Assembly (NCBI GenBank): GCA_965205045.1 | Contig: OZ242031.1 | Span: 3,162,001 to 3,226,000, forward strand | Origin: UBA6522 sp965205045 | GTDB lineage: Bacteria; Pseudomonadota; Gammaproteobacteria; Steroidobacterales; Rariloculaceae | Direction: 5' to 3' | Length of the DNA stretch: 64,000 nt | Shown here: positions 8,727 to 17,974 of the stretch, in pieces | How positions within the stretch are numbered: position 1 is the first letter of the stretch | Layout: every line of letters begins with the position of its first letter | Program-made: the position numbers and the translations under genes | Notes under the pieces: model-generated | What the model was told of the DNA's origin: nothing | The model's database searches: none | What the model saw: the letters and a program-made list of their open reading frames with translations, nothing else

Positions 8727-11654
8727 TCAGAGATTCAGGAAATCGAAATTCACCCAGAATCTGCGGCCGATGACATCATAGGTTCCGGGCTCGGTATTGC
8801 TCTGGATTTGCGCGTCTCCCATGAGAGGCGGTTCCTTGGCAAACAGGTTGTCGATACCGATCCTGAGCGTGGTCGAATCGTTGATCTGCCACACGCCGCT
8901 GAGATCTATGTAATTGTAGTCGGAAGTCGATATCGCGTCTGCCGGAATGTTGTCTATGATCGGCTGCGTCGGGAGGCCGAATGCCGCCACGCGTTCGATC
9001 CTCGCGTCCGTCATGCCTTCGATCCATCGCCAGTTGAGCGCAACCTGATACGCTCCGTTACGCCACGTGAATCGCGTATTGGTCTGCCATCGCGCTGACG
9101 TGGTACCGGCGATTTCACCTCCGCAGGGTACGCCGAACTTGCCCGCACATTCGATAAACGGCAGCAGTTCCGTCGCTTGAAAGCCGTTATCGAATTGATA
9201 CGTCGACAGGAAGAACACATTCATTCTGCCGGGCATCGAACCCATGTCGAAGGCAACATCCATCTGCATGTCGACACCGGAGACATTCTTCAACGACACA
9301 TTCGTCAACTGGGAATTGATTGGATCAATGTTTCCGGTCGCGTCCCGATGAACGTTTGAGCAGAATTCGCTGTTCAGGTTGAGCGAGAAGAAACATGATG
9401 TGATGTTGTTGTCGATACCGCCACCGAATGGCGCGACTGCGTCCGAAATGTCGATACTGAAGTAATCCGCTGTAATGGCAAATTCGTTCGCCTGCAATGC
9501 CACCGGCTGATACACGAACCCTGCCGTCCACGTATCGGCGACCTCGGGCTCCAGGTTCTCATTGCTGTTTCTGAGCCCGCTGACTGTTCCGTTCACTTGC
9601 ACGAAACCGGTCGGCGCGCCCCAGGAATTACAGAACGCCTGCTGCTCCGCATTCTTCAGGAGACCTGATCCGTCATCGCACGGGTCTTGATAAATGGTCA
9701 GGCCCGCACCCTCTTCCGGGGCAAACAACTCAACCACGTTGGGCGCCCGAATCGATTGTTGCTGGCCACCGCGGAATCGGAGTCCGTCAGCGAACGATGG
9801 CGACCATTCAAAGCCGTACTTCCACGTGCTGACGTCGCCGACCGTGGAGTAGTTCCCCGCACGGACTGCGGCGTTGATGGCCAGGTAGTCGGCCCCTGGC
9901 GCGTTCGCCAAAAGCGGGATATTGATTTCGGCAAATGCCTCCGTTACGTCGTAACCACCGTCCGTTGGCAGCCTGTTGGCGTCGCCGATCATCGCATTAC
10001 CGTCCGGTTCGGACGTGAAATGCTCATCCCTCCATTCCACGCCGTAGGCAACGCCGATCGGGCCGGCCTCAAGACCCCCCTCCGGCAAATCACCCACGAA
10101 AGTCAGACCGGCGGTTTGCTGTGTATAGATGTCCCAGAAGTTGAAAGCCGTCTTGACGAAGTCAATTGCTTCCGGTGAAATCAGATCCCTGCCCCAAATG
10201 TTGACGGGTTGACATCCGGCTGATCTGTCGAGGCAGACCGGTTGACCCGTAACGGGATCCGTTACGGCATTGAGGGCCTGTTTCCACTTGTCCACGTCGA
10301 TGCGATTGTCCTCTCGATAGGCCGTGGAACTGCCGCCGCGCGAATAGTAGACCTCGTACTCCCAGTTGGGATTGATTTCACCATCGGCCGCAAACATTGC
10401 TCGCCACACGTCAAATCGACGTTTCTGTATTCGAGGGCCATTCGAGGCGACGCGGTGCCCGAGCCAGCTGACACGGGCAATACCATCGCCCGTCGGCAGG
10501 CCCGCTCTCGCGTCGGTAATGAGTTCGGACGCCGCCCAGATCTCCTTCGCATAGTCGGAGAGGAATGGATTGTCCATGAAATGCAGATCCACGCGGTCAC
10601 TGGATCTGACCGATCTGGGTTGCGGTGCGAATTGCGTGTCCGTTTCCTGGTGCATGTACATCGCTTCGAGCGACAGATTGACGCGCTGACTGGCCTCATG
10701 GGTTGCGAACAGGTGCGTCTGGAAACGCTCCTGCGGCACCTGCAGGTAACTGGGCGGCGCGTAGTTGTAACGGTCCTGAGGATCGTTCCAGGCTAACGGG
10801 TCCCCGTTTTCGAAAGTGATGCTGTTGGGATTGCCGTTGATGTTGTTTGGAATATCCGCAGGTATGGCGCTCCTGTCGAGAAACAAACGGCTACCCAAAG
10901 TCGAGGAACTTCCGCCGGGTACGAGCGTGGGTACGCCGTCCACGACCTTGTCATCCAGCGCAAACTCGGTATACGGGCGAGCTCCCTGCAGGATTGCACT
11001 CCGGTCTGAATACCCGGCAAATACGGTGATGTTGCCCCTGTCGTCGGCTGTGTTGACGCCGAATTTGGCATTGAGGGAATAGACGCCGCCGTCCCCATAA
11101 TCGGTGGTCAGATCGTAGGAACCACCGAGCTCGAATCCCTCGTACTCATTGTCGAGAATGAAATTGACAACGCCGGAGATCGCGTCGGAGCCGTACAAGG
11201 CTGAGGCGCCGCCGGTCACGACTTCAACGCGGTCCACCAGTGCAGTCGGGATCCCGGTGATGTCCACGACGCCATCCCCGGTGGTCGGGATATAGCGCTT
11301 GCCGTTCACCAACACCAATGTGCGCTTGGCCCCAAGGCCTCGAAGATCCACTGTGGCTGTTCCGGTCCCCGGGAAGTTGGATGTGTTCGTCCACCCCGGC
11401 ATGATTTGAGGCATCTCGTTCAGGATCGAATCGATGGTAACCGTTCCGGTCTCCGCAATTTGCGCAGAGGATACGACCGACAATGGGCTTGGCGCCGTCA
11501 GGTCCGTTCTCCTGATTCGGGAGCCGGTGACCACGATCTCCTCGATTTCAGGCTGCTCGACAACCTCTTCGGTTTCTTGCGCGACGATTGGCGCGCTGGT
11601 AAAGGCAACAGCAATTGCGGCCGCAATTGGCGTTTTCTTATAGGGAAAATCCAT
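8727..11654 (-). CDS. TonB-dependent outer-membrane receptor
   Basis: A 975-residue receptor with a signal peptide (cut near IVAQ), a TonB-box-like segment IEEIVVTGSRIRR, a plug domain (DLRGLGAKRTLVLVNGKRY, then ASALYGSDAISGVVNF) and a long beta-barrel ending in RFWVNFDFLNL. Receptors of this type import siderophores, cobalamin, glycans or peptides using TonB energy. The terminal residue is Leu after a typical aromatic pattern. The ATG is preceded by a G-rich ribosome site. The ligand is unknown. It sits upstream of the radical-SAM gene on the same strand, separated by 132 nt with a hairpin. Confidence 0.9.
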   Translation of the reverse strand: MDFPYKKTPIAAAIAVAFTSAPIVAQETEEVVEQPEIEEIVVTGSRIRRTDLTAPSPLSVVSSAQIAETGTVTIDSILNEMPQIMPGWTNTSNFPGTGTATVDLRGLGAKRTLVLVNGKRYIPTTGDGVVDITGIPTALVDRVEVVTGGASALYGSDAISGVVNFILDNEYEGFELGGSYDLTTDYGDGGVYSLNAKFGVNTADDRGNITVFAGYSDRSAILQGARPYTEFALDDKVVDGVPTLVPGGSSSTLGSRLFLDRSAIPADIPNNINGNPNSITFENGDPLAWNDPQDRYNYAPPSYLQVPQERFQTHLFATHEASQRVNLSLEAMYMHQETDTQFAPQPRSVRSSDRVDLHFMDNPFLSDYAKEIWAASELITDARAGLPTGDGIARVSWLGHRVASNGPRIQKRRFDVWRAMFAADGEINPNWEYEVYYSRGGSSTAYREDNRIDVDKWKQALNAVTDPVTGQPVCLDRSAGCQPVNIWGRDLISPEAIDFVKTAFNFWDIYTQQTAGLTFVGDLPEGGLEAGPIGVAYGVEWRDEHFTSEPDGNAMIGDANRLPTDGGYDVTEAFAEINIPLLANAPGADYLAINAAVRAGNYSTVGDVSTWKYGFEWSPSFADGLRFRGGQQQSIRAPNVVELFAPEEGAGLTIYQDPCDDGSGLLKNAEQQAFCNSWGAPTGFVQVNGTVSGLRNSNENLEPEVADTWTAGFVYQPVALQANEFAITADYFSIDISDAVAPFGGGIDNNITSCFFSLNLNSEFCSNVHRDATGNIDPINSQLTNVSLKNVSGVDMQMDVAFDMGSMPGRMNVFFLSTYQFDNGFQATELLPFIECAGKFGVPCGGEIAGTTSARWQTNTRFTWRNGAYQVALNWRWIEGMTDARIERVAAFGLPTQPIIDNIPADAISTSDYNYIDLSGVWQINDSTTLRIGIDNLFAKEPPLMGDAQIQSNTEPGTYDVIGRRFWVNFDFLNL

Positions 11655-11862
11655 GGTGACCCCCCGGTTCCATTGGCAAATACTGGTTTATTTGTTCTGA
11701 CTATCTGTTGAGTGACGCCGCATTCCGCCAATTGTGCTGATGGCTCGGCGCAACAACTGTATACGGATCAGAACCGCGACTCCGGCTTTTCTGTTGCTTC
11801 TGAGGCGACAGTTCCAAGCTCCGAAGCTAGGTTAGCACCCGTACCATCATGAGCGCAACACG

Positions 11863-11881
11863 CGTTCCACGATGTGGAACG
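11863..11881. promoter_or_regulatory. palindromic operator-like site
   Basis: In the 430-nt gap between the divergent TonB receptor and ATPase genes, CGTTCCAC-GAT-GTGGAACG forms a perfect 8-bp inverted repeat. It is followed at once by an A/T-rich stretch (TATATTGTATAT) that could hold a -10 element. The symmetry and setting suggest a dimeric regulator site. No other gene-like signal is seen in this gap. Confidence 0.4.
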
Positions 11882-12084
11882 TATATTGTATATGGCTGAG
11901 TCAAGCGTGATTCTTGTCCCGCTCCAACGGCTCCTGGTTCCAGCCCGGCGGCAATCGGCATCGGCTTTCCTTTCGGGTCCTGACATCGGCGCATTTGCGG
12001 CAAGTTTGACAAGGCGTTTGACAGCCGTGGACCATCCGGCTGCGACAGGCGACTCCCGCCCGGGTCGGCTAGAATGGTCCGGCA

Positions 12085-13302
12085 ATGCTGTTCAATCGTC
12101 AAATGGCCGTCGAAGTCGCGCAACGCGACGATCGCGATACCGCTCCATTCTTCGCGGGTCGCGAGAAAGAGATCGGCGCGTTTGACATTGCCGTCGAGAA
12201 CGCGGTCACCAAACCCCAAGCGATTTTCCGCATCTATCAAGGCGCGCCAGGGTGCGGAAAGACGTCGCTGGCCGTCCACCTGAGGGAAACGAGGGCCGAC
12301 GAGTTGTTGTTCGTGAGCCCCCGCGCGGAGCACTTGCGAGACAATCGGGCGCTGTCGAACTGCATCCAACGTGCGGCGTTAGAGCACGGGCCGGATGGCA
12401 GTTCGTTTGCCATCGATCTGGCGACGGCCGCAGCCAGTTATTTGAAAGCGTCGGATCTGGCGGATGGCGTGCGTCGAGGGCTTGCCAAGGCGTTTTCGCG
12501 CGGTGCCCGGCTCGTATTGCACTTCGATGAGGCGCATTCCTTTCCGGAAAGCGTTGACCGCACGCTGGCGGAGTTGCACACGATCGGGGCAGGTGTCCCG
12601 TGCGTCGTCATGATGACCGGGCTCGCCCATACGGAAGCTCGCGTAACCGCCATCTCCGGGTTGTCCCGCTTGGCAGACAACGCCGTGGTGGAAATGGGCG
12701 AGATGGATGCGTCCGAGTGCGCCGCTTCGACCGTCCAAATGCTCGACGCCCTCAATGTCACCGGCTATTCCACTTTCGCCGAACGAGACTCGTTGGCGAA
12801 GCTGACGGCCGAGCTCGCCCACAAATGGCCGCAACACCTGCATTGCGCGCAGGTCGCATTGTGCGAGGAACTATTGCGGGTCGACGGCGTGGCGAGCAAC
12901 GTTGATCCGGACCGTGTGCGATCGCGGTCCGACGAACGGCGGTACAGGTACTACGACCGGCGATTGAAAGCGCCGATATTCAGGATCGACCCCACCGTGA
13001 CGCATCGGATCATCGTGGAGATCGCAAAGGAGCGACACCCCCCCTTGAAGGCCCGGTGGCAACTGCGGCAGATTTGCGAGGACGTGATCGATCGGGCGGG
13101 GATGTCCGATGCGCCCGAATTTCAAGAACTCCCGCGTGTAGCCTTTGCCACGGCCCTGATCGAGAAGGGCATCGTCTCGGATGCGAACGGCAAGTGGGAC
13201 ATCGCGATTCCGTCGATGGCCAATTGGTCTGCGGCCGAGATCGGCGTAGAGCCGCCGGCGGTGAAGAAGTGGCCGGCGCGGTCGAAGTCCGGCGAACGGT
13301 AG
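12085..13302 (+). CDS. orphan AAA+ ATPase
   Basis: A 405-residue P-loop ATPase. Walker A is G53-APGCGKT, and Walker B is LVLHFDEAH with D148-E149. The region after the ATPase core (about residues 150-300) resembles the helical lid of ORC/TniB-like AAA+ proteins, and residues 300-390 could form a winged helix. There is no signal peptide. No transposase, nuclease or partner gene lies beside it, so it is an orphan. A perfect palindrome lies about 200 nt upstream. Possible roles include DNA-transaction loading or a defence/mobile-element function, but the sequence does not decide this. Confidence 0.7.
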   Translation: MLFNRQMAVEVAQRDDRDTAPFFAGREKEIGAFDIAVENAVTKPQAIFRIYQGAPGCGKTSLAVHLRETRADELLFVSPRAEHLRDNRALSNCIQRAALEHGPDGSSFAIDLATAAASYLKASDLADGVRRGLAKAFSRGARLVLHFDEAHSFPESVDRTLAELHTIGAGVPCVVMMTGLAHTEARVTAISGLSRLADNAVVEMGEMDASECAASTVQMLDALNVTGYSTFAERDSLAKLTAELAHKWPQHLHCAQVALCEELLRVDGVASNVDPDRVRSRSDERRYRYYDRRLKAPIFRIDPTVTHRIIVEIAKERHPPLKARWQLRQICEDVIDRAGMSDAPEFQELPRVAFATALIEKGIVSDANGKWDIAIPSMANWSAAEIGVEPPAVKKWPARSKSGER

Positions 13303-13532
13303 AGCCGATCCGTCGTCGGCGACCCAACCCCCACCGAAACCCTCGATATCGAGAAACACTTGTATGGAACATGCGTAACTCATTGATTTTTTGTCCGCGC
13401 ATTGTTCCTCCCGCGACTGCGGGGCGGCGCGATGCGCCGGTGTGGCACGCTTATTCAAAACTTGAAATTGTCATGGCACACTCGTCGGGTGCAAAATGGC
13501 TGAACGGCAACTCCAGCTTGAGGGAAACAACA

Positions 13533-14804
13533 ATGAACCCAATTCTGTCGGATTCGTGGTATGGGAATGTCCTGAGCCTCGCCATCGCCCTGGCGTTGGC
13601 CGGCTGCCAGCCCGGCGCGGACGCGGACGGCGCCGGAGAAGCCATGGCGCCGGAGGGCGAAGCGGTGATGCCTGCGGCGGCCCTTGAGCCCGCCGCGGCC
13701 CTTGAGCCCGCCGCCGCGGCAACGTCGCCCGCCATGCCCCCGGACTCGATCCCCCTGTTCTCCACCGAGCACCTCGCCCGCAAGAGCTCATACTACGTCG
13801 GCGGCGACTACGTCGGCGACCCACCGGTGATGGGCGGGCAGATGTACGTCGATGTCTGGGAGCCCCCCGATATCACCCAGCCTTACCCCGTCGTCTTCTT
13901 CCACGGCAACGGCCAGACCGGCGTGGACTGGCAGCAGACGCCGGACGGCCGGCCGGGCTGGGCCTACTACCTGCTCGAGCAGGGCTACGTCCTCTACATG
14001 GTCGATTACCCGGCACGCGGCCGCTCCGCATACCTGCCCGGCGGCGAGCACGGCAACCTGGGCATCCGCACCGCGGCGCAACTCCAGACCATCTGGACCA
14101 ACGTGGAAGAGATGGGCGACTTTCCGCTCAACGACAACCACACCCAGTGGCCGGGCGAGGGCACACCGGGCGACCCGATCTTCGACAACTTCATCAAGAC
14201 CCAGGTGCAGTTCGCGGGCCAGAGCACGACGCTGGCCCGATACGCCGCCATCGAACTGCTGGAGCAGATCGGCCCGGTGGTCCTGCTGACCCACTCCCAG
14301 GGCGGCGGCGTGGGCTTCGGCGTCACCGATGCGGTACCGGACCTGGTCGAGGCCCTCATCACGGTGGAGCCGGGCGGCCCGCAGATCGGGCGCGTCAATA
14401 ACGCCGAGGTGGCCTACACGGGCGCCCCCGCGAACCTATGGGGCCCGGTGAACTACCCGATCACCTACGATCCGCCGGTCAGCGATCCGTCGGAGCTGGC
14501 GACCTACCTGGAAGAGGAGGGCGACCAGCCCGGCGAGGTGCCGTGCTACCTGCAGGAGGAGCCGGCGCGCCAACTGGTCAACATGGCCGACGTGCCGGTG
14601 CTGTCGATCTCGGCGGACGGCACCTATCACCGCGTCTTCGACGCCTGCATCCCCAAGTGGCTGAACCAGGCGGGCGTGCGAACCGACTTCGTGCGGCTTG
14701 AAGACGTGGGCATCAGCGGCAACGGCCACATGATGATGCTGGAGCTCAACAGCGACGACATCATCGCGTACATCCACGAGTGGATTCAGGACAACGTCGA
14801 ATAA
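13533..14804 (+). CDS. alpha/beta hydrolase lipoprotein
   Basis: A 423-residue protein starting at ATG 13533, with AGGGAA 8 nt upstream. The frame is open further upstream, but this start gives a lipoprotein signal with lipobox LAGC (C25). A repetitive Ala/Pro/Glu linker follows (PAAALEPAAALEP). The hydrolase core has oxyanion-side FFHGNGQTG, nucleophile S255 in THSQGG and a probable catalytic H399 in GNGHMMM. It is probably an envelope-anchored esterase or lactonase-like enzyme. It is clearly paralogous to the hydrolase at 16260-17489, with which it brackets a propeller protein. The substrate is unknown. Confidence 0.82.
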   Translation: MNPILSDSWYGNVLSLAIALALAGCQPGADADGAGEAMAPEGEAVMPAAALEPAAALEPAAAATSPAMPPDSIPLFSTEHLARKSSYYVGGDYVGDPPVMGGQMYVDVWEPPDITQPYPVVFFHGNGQTGVDWQQTPDGRPGWAYYLLEQGYVLYMVDYPARGRSAYLPGGEHGNLGIRTAAQLQTIWTNVEEMGDFPLNDNHTQWPGEGTPGDPIFDNFIKTQVQFAGQSTTLARYAAIELLEQIGPVVLLTHSQGGGVGFGVTDAVPDLVEALITVEPGGPQIGRVNNAEVAYTGAPANLWGPVNYPITYDPPVSDPSELATYLEEEGDQPGEVPCYLQEEPARQLVNMADVPVLSISADGTYHRVFDACIPKWLNQAGVRTDFVRLEDVGISGNGHMMMLELNSDDIIAYIHEWIQDNVE

Positions 14805-14825
14805 GGAATCCGAGGGAGTTTGGTC

Positions 14826-16163
14826 ATGGATATTCGAAATCTGATCATCGCCGCCGTCGTCGGCGCCGTGGCCGGCGCCGGCGCCGCGTACGTGCTCTCC
14901 GGAGACGGAGACGGGAACGGGGACGGAGACGGGGACAGGAACGGTGGCGGGGACGGCGACAGAAACGGGGACCGGGAAATGGAGGTGGCCGACCAGCAGT
15001 TTGCCGCCATCCCGGGCCAGAGGGGCGGCCAGGACATGTTCGGACCCTACGAGGTCGTTCCGGACTGGCCACAGGACGTGTCCGAATTGCCCGGCAACGA
15101 AGACTGGACCTGGGGCGCGGGGCAGAGCGTCTTCGCCGAATCGCCCGACCGCGTCTTCCTCCTGCACCGCGGCGAACTGCCCAATATCGACCGGCCGCCG
15201 CCCGCGATCTACCCGGAGGCCGGCCCGGCGCTGTCCTTCCCGGTGCTGCAGGTGCCGTGGCGCAACGCCTCGGTGGGGCCGCGGGCCAGTCTGCCGGGCG
15301 CGCTCGAGGGTAACGACGACGACCGTGGCGAATACGGCGTCGATCACCGCTGGCGGCACTGCCTGGTGGTGGTGAACCGCGAAGGCGAGATCATCGAGAC
15401 CTGGACGCAGTGGGATTCGCTGTTCCGCCGCCCGCACTACGTGACCATCAATCCCTACGATCCGGAGAAACACGTCTGGGTGGTGGACGACTACCGTCAC
15501 GCGATCTTCAAGTTCACCAACGACGGCTCGGAACTCGTCCAGACGCTGGGCGTGCCCAACGAACACGGCAACGACGAGTCGCACTTCTACCGGCCGACCT
15601 TCATGGCCTTCCTCGACGATTCGTTCTTCGTCGCCGACGGCTATTCCAATACCCGCGTGGTGAAGTTCGACAGCGACGGCAACTACCTCATGACCTGGGG
15701 CGAGGCCGGCAACGCCCCCAACGAGACGCGTCCGGGCTACATGAACAACGTCCACGGCGTGGCCGTCGATGCGCAGACCCGGCGCGTGTTCGTCAACGAC
15801 CGCGCCAACAATCGCGTGCAGATTTTCACCGAGGACGGCGAGTACCTGGACGAATGGAGCTTCGGTCCCGAACCCACCGACATCCACCTCTTCCATATCG
15901 GTGCGGACAATGTTCTGTGGGCGGCGGACCGGGCCACCACCAAGATTCTGGGTTACGACCTGGACGGCAACCTGCTGTATTCCTGGGGCGTATTCGGCGA
16001 TTTCCCCGGCGCGCAGTGGGGCGTCCACGGGCTCAGCGTGGACCAGGAGAGCAACTTCTACATTGCCGAAGTCGGCAACGGCCGGGTCCAGAAGTATGTC
16101 CCCAAGCCCGGCGCGCGTCCCGAGACGCTGGTGGGCAAACCGGTCTACGCGGCGTGGGAGTAA
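14826..16163 (+). CDS. membrane-anchored NHL/6-bladed beta-propeller protein
   Basis: A 445-residue protein starting at ATG 14826 (GAGGGAG 7 nt upstream; an in-frame TTG at 14820 is less likely). An N-terminal hydrophobic anchor (residues 5-27) is followed by a low-complexity Gly/Asp/Asn linker (GDGDGNGDGDGD). From about residue 80 there are repeated NHL blades (GVAVDAQTRRVFVNDRANNR, NGRVQKYV). The fold resembles peptidylglycine alpha-amidating lyase and related propellers. It lies 21 nt after the first hydrolase and 96 nt before the second, so it is probably co-transcribed. A scaffold or lyase role is inferred only. Confidence 0.78.
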   Translation: MDIRNLIIAAVVGAVAGAGAAYVLSGDGDGNGDGDGDRNGGGDGDRNGDREMEVADQQFAAIPGQRGGQDMFGPYEVVPDWPQDVSELPGNEDWTWGAGQSVFAESPDRVFLLHRGELPNIDRPPPAIYPEAGPALSFPVLQVPWRNASVGPRASLPGALEGNDDDRGEYGVDHRWRHCLVVVNREGEIIETWTQWDSLFRRPHYVTINPYDPEKHVWVVDDYRHAIFKFTNDGSELVQTLGVPNEHGNDESHFYRPTFMAFLDDSFFVADGYSNTRVVKFDSDGNYLMTWGEAGNAPNETRPGYMNNVHGVAVDAQTRRVFVNDRANNRVQIFTEDGEYLDEWSFGPEPTDIHLFHIGADNVLWAADRATTKILGYDLDGNLLYSWGVFGDFPGAQWGVHGLSVDQESNFYIAEVGNGRVQKYVPKPGARPETLVGKPVYAAWE

Positions 16164-16259
16164 CTTGAGGGTCGCGGCTCCGGAGCAGGAGCCCGAGAGT
16201 GGCTGAACAACAATGAATCATCCCGGCGATTGGCCTGGCCAACGAGGAGAAGGTAGGGA

Positions 16260-17489
16260 ATGACAAAGCAAATTCGACTGAATGTGACCGCCGATACGGC
16301 AGCACGCGCGGCGCGGACGGTAGTCGCAGGGTCTGCAGCGCGCGCGGCGCTGACCGCATTGGCCGGTTTCGTGGCGCTCGCGGCGCTGGCCGGCACTGCC
16401 CGGGCCCAGCAACCGCCGGACGGAATCCCCATGATGTCCATGGACAACGTCGCCTACCACGGCTTCCTCTACGCCGGCGGCGAGTACGTGGAGTACGGCA
16501 ACGACGTCACCATGGGCGGCGCCATGTACGTGGAGGTGATGGTGCCCCACGAGATCCGGCAGGACTACCCCATCGTCTTCCTGCACGGCGCGGGCCAGAC
16601 CGGGGTGGACTACCTGCAGACCCCCGATGGACGCCCGGGCTGGGCCTACGACTTCATCGACATGGGTTACGTGGTCTACGTGCAGGACTTCCCCGCGCGC
16701 GGCCGGTCGCAGTACGTGCCGGAAGTAGACGGCAACATAAACATCCGCAACGGGCCCCGGTTGGAGCAGATCTTCACGGCATCGGCCGCCACCGCGGACT
16801 TCCCGCAGGCGGACAAGCACACCCAGTGGCCCGGTACGGGCCTCATGGGCGATCCGGTCGCCGACTATTTCATGAAGACCCAGGTGGAGTTCATCGGCGG
16901 CCCGCAGGCCCGGCTCACCATCGACGCCAACGTGGCGCTGCTGGACATGATCGGCACGCCCGTCATCCTGCTGACGCACTCCCAGGGTGGCTGGTTCGGC
17001 TGGAATATCGCCGACGAGCGCCCGGATATGGTGCACGCCATCGTCACGCTGGAACCGGCGGCCCCGCCGGTCCGCGGCGTGGACACGACCAACGTCGCCT
17101 ACCGGGAGCGGGGCGGACTCTCCTGGGGCGTGGGCAATACGCCCATCACGTACGATCCGCCCGTCAGCGACCCGTCCGAACTGGAGGTCGAGTTACAGGA
17201 AGAGCCGGAAGGCCCGGACCTGGTGCCGTGCTACCGCCAGGTCGAGCCGGCCCGGCAACTGGTCAACCTGACCGATATCCCGGTGCTCTTCATGAACGCC
17301 GACGGCGGTTATCACCGCATCTACGACCACTGCCTCGCCAACTGGCTCAACCAGGCCGGCGTGCAGACCGAGTACGTGCGCATGGAAGAAGTCGGCCTCG
17401 CCGGCAATGGCCACATGATGATGCTGGAACTCAACAGCCGGGAAATCGCCGAGTACATTCACGGCTGGTTGTCGGAGAACGTCCTGTAA
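16260..17489 (+). CDS. secreted alpha/beta hydrolase, paralogue of 13533-14804
   Basis: A 409-residue protein. A long Ala-rich export signal (about residues 1-50) ends at ARAQ. Nucleophile S241 lies in THSQGG and probable catalytic H385 in GNGHMMM. It shares near-identical blocks with the upstream paralogue (QTGVD, QTPDGRPGWAY, PARGRS, YDPPVSDPSEL), but it carries a Sec-type signal instead of a lipobox. Duplication followed by different localisation is therefore visible. The ATG is preceded by a purine-rich ribosome site (GAGAAGGTAGGGA). Confidence 0.83.
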   Translation: MTKQIRLNVTADTAARAARTVVAGSAARAALTALAGFVALAALAGTARAQQPPDGIPMMSMDNVAYHGFLYAGGEYVEYGNDVTMGGAMYVEVMVPHEIRQDYPIVFLHGAGQTGVDYLQTPDGRPGWAYDFIDMGYVVYVQDFPARGRSQYVPEVDGNINIRNGPRLEQIFTASAATADFPQADKHTQWPGTGLMGDPVADYFMKTQVEFIGGPQARLTIDANVALLDMIGTPVILLTHSQGGWFGWNIADERPDMVHAIVTLEPAAPPVRGVDTTNVAYRERGGLSWGVGNTPITYDPPVSDPSELEVELQEEPEGPDLVPCYRQVEPARQLVNLTDIPVLFMNADGGYHRIYDHCLANWLNQAGVQTEYVRMEEVGLAGNGHMMMLELNSREIAEYIHGWLSENVL

Positions 17490-17592
17490 GTGCTAAACGG
17501 CAGCCAGCCAGTCTATTATGGCCGTTGCGCCCATGCTCACGGTAAAATGGGTTGTTCGTGGTGAGTGAAGGGTGTGGTTTTCCGGTTCGATC

Positions 17593-17889
17593 ATGAAGAT
17601 TTTCACGAAAATTGCGGCTTCGCGGGCGTTTGTCACGACGCTGGCCGCCGTGGCGTTGATCGCCGCCCAGATAGTTTTCATCAATCATGATCTGGCCGAC
17701 AGTCACACGCCGGGCAGCGTCTGCGAATTCTGTGTCTCCGGAGCGGGTCTTGCGGACGCGAATGTCGGCGATACGGAAGCCCCCGTTCTCGTCAAGGTTT
17801 CGCTCCGTATCCCCGGCGACGTCTTCCGCGTACCTTTCAGCATTTCCCTACGATACCACTTCGCGCGAGCCCCGCCGACCGCCTCCTGA
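17593..17889 (+). CDS. small CxxC membrane protein (DUF2946-like)
   Basis: A 98-residue protein from ATG 17593 (an in-frame GTG at 17572 is possible). One N-terminal hydrophobic segment (about residues 10-32) is followed by HDLADSH, a CEFC motif and a C-terminal ARAPPTAS tail. This pattern is like DUF2946 proteins found beside metal-responsive receptors. The His and Cys residues could bind a metal. It lies 85 nt upstream of the ZnuD-like receptor on the same strand, supporting a role in zinc or copper handling. Confidence 0.6.
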   Translation: MKIFTKIAASRAFVTTLAAVALIAAQIVFINHDLADSHTPGSVCEFCVSGAGLADANVGDTEAPVLVKVSLRIPGDVFRVPFSISLRYHFARAPPTAS

Positions 17890-17902
17890 TACTCCTTGCA
17901 AA

Positions 17903-17933
17903 CCCGCGGCAGACGGACCCTCGAGTCTGCGGG
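17903..17933 (+). promoter_or_regulatory. hairpin between the CxxC gene and the ZnuD-like receptor
   Basis: GCAGAC (17909-17914) pairs with GTCTGC (17925-17930), with outer CCC/GGG extending the stem around a bulge. It lies in the 85-nt spacer before the receptor. It could be an intergenic attenuator or a processing stem. A TTGACG hexamer follows in the spacer. Confidence 0.3.
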
Positions 17934-17974
17934 CCAGTCGTTATTTGACGTTTTGTTGAGTTCCGGAGCAAACA

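Noticed and set aside
12600..13400. Additional open frames around the AAA+ gene and the long 5' extension of the hydrolase ORF (13056-13532)
   Set aside because: Arg/Pro/Gly-rich composition and antisense or out-of-frame position relative to better supported genes; the extension lacks a ribosome site and would hide the lipobox start.
14820..15313. Arg/Gly-rich out-of-frame peptides at the Gly/Asp-rich linker of the propeller gene
   Set aside because: Alternate frames of a low-complexity GC-rich stretch.
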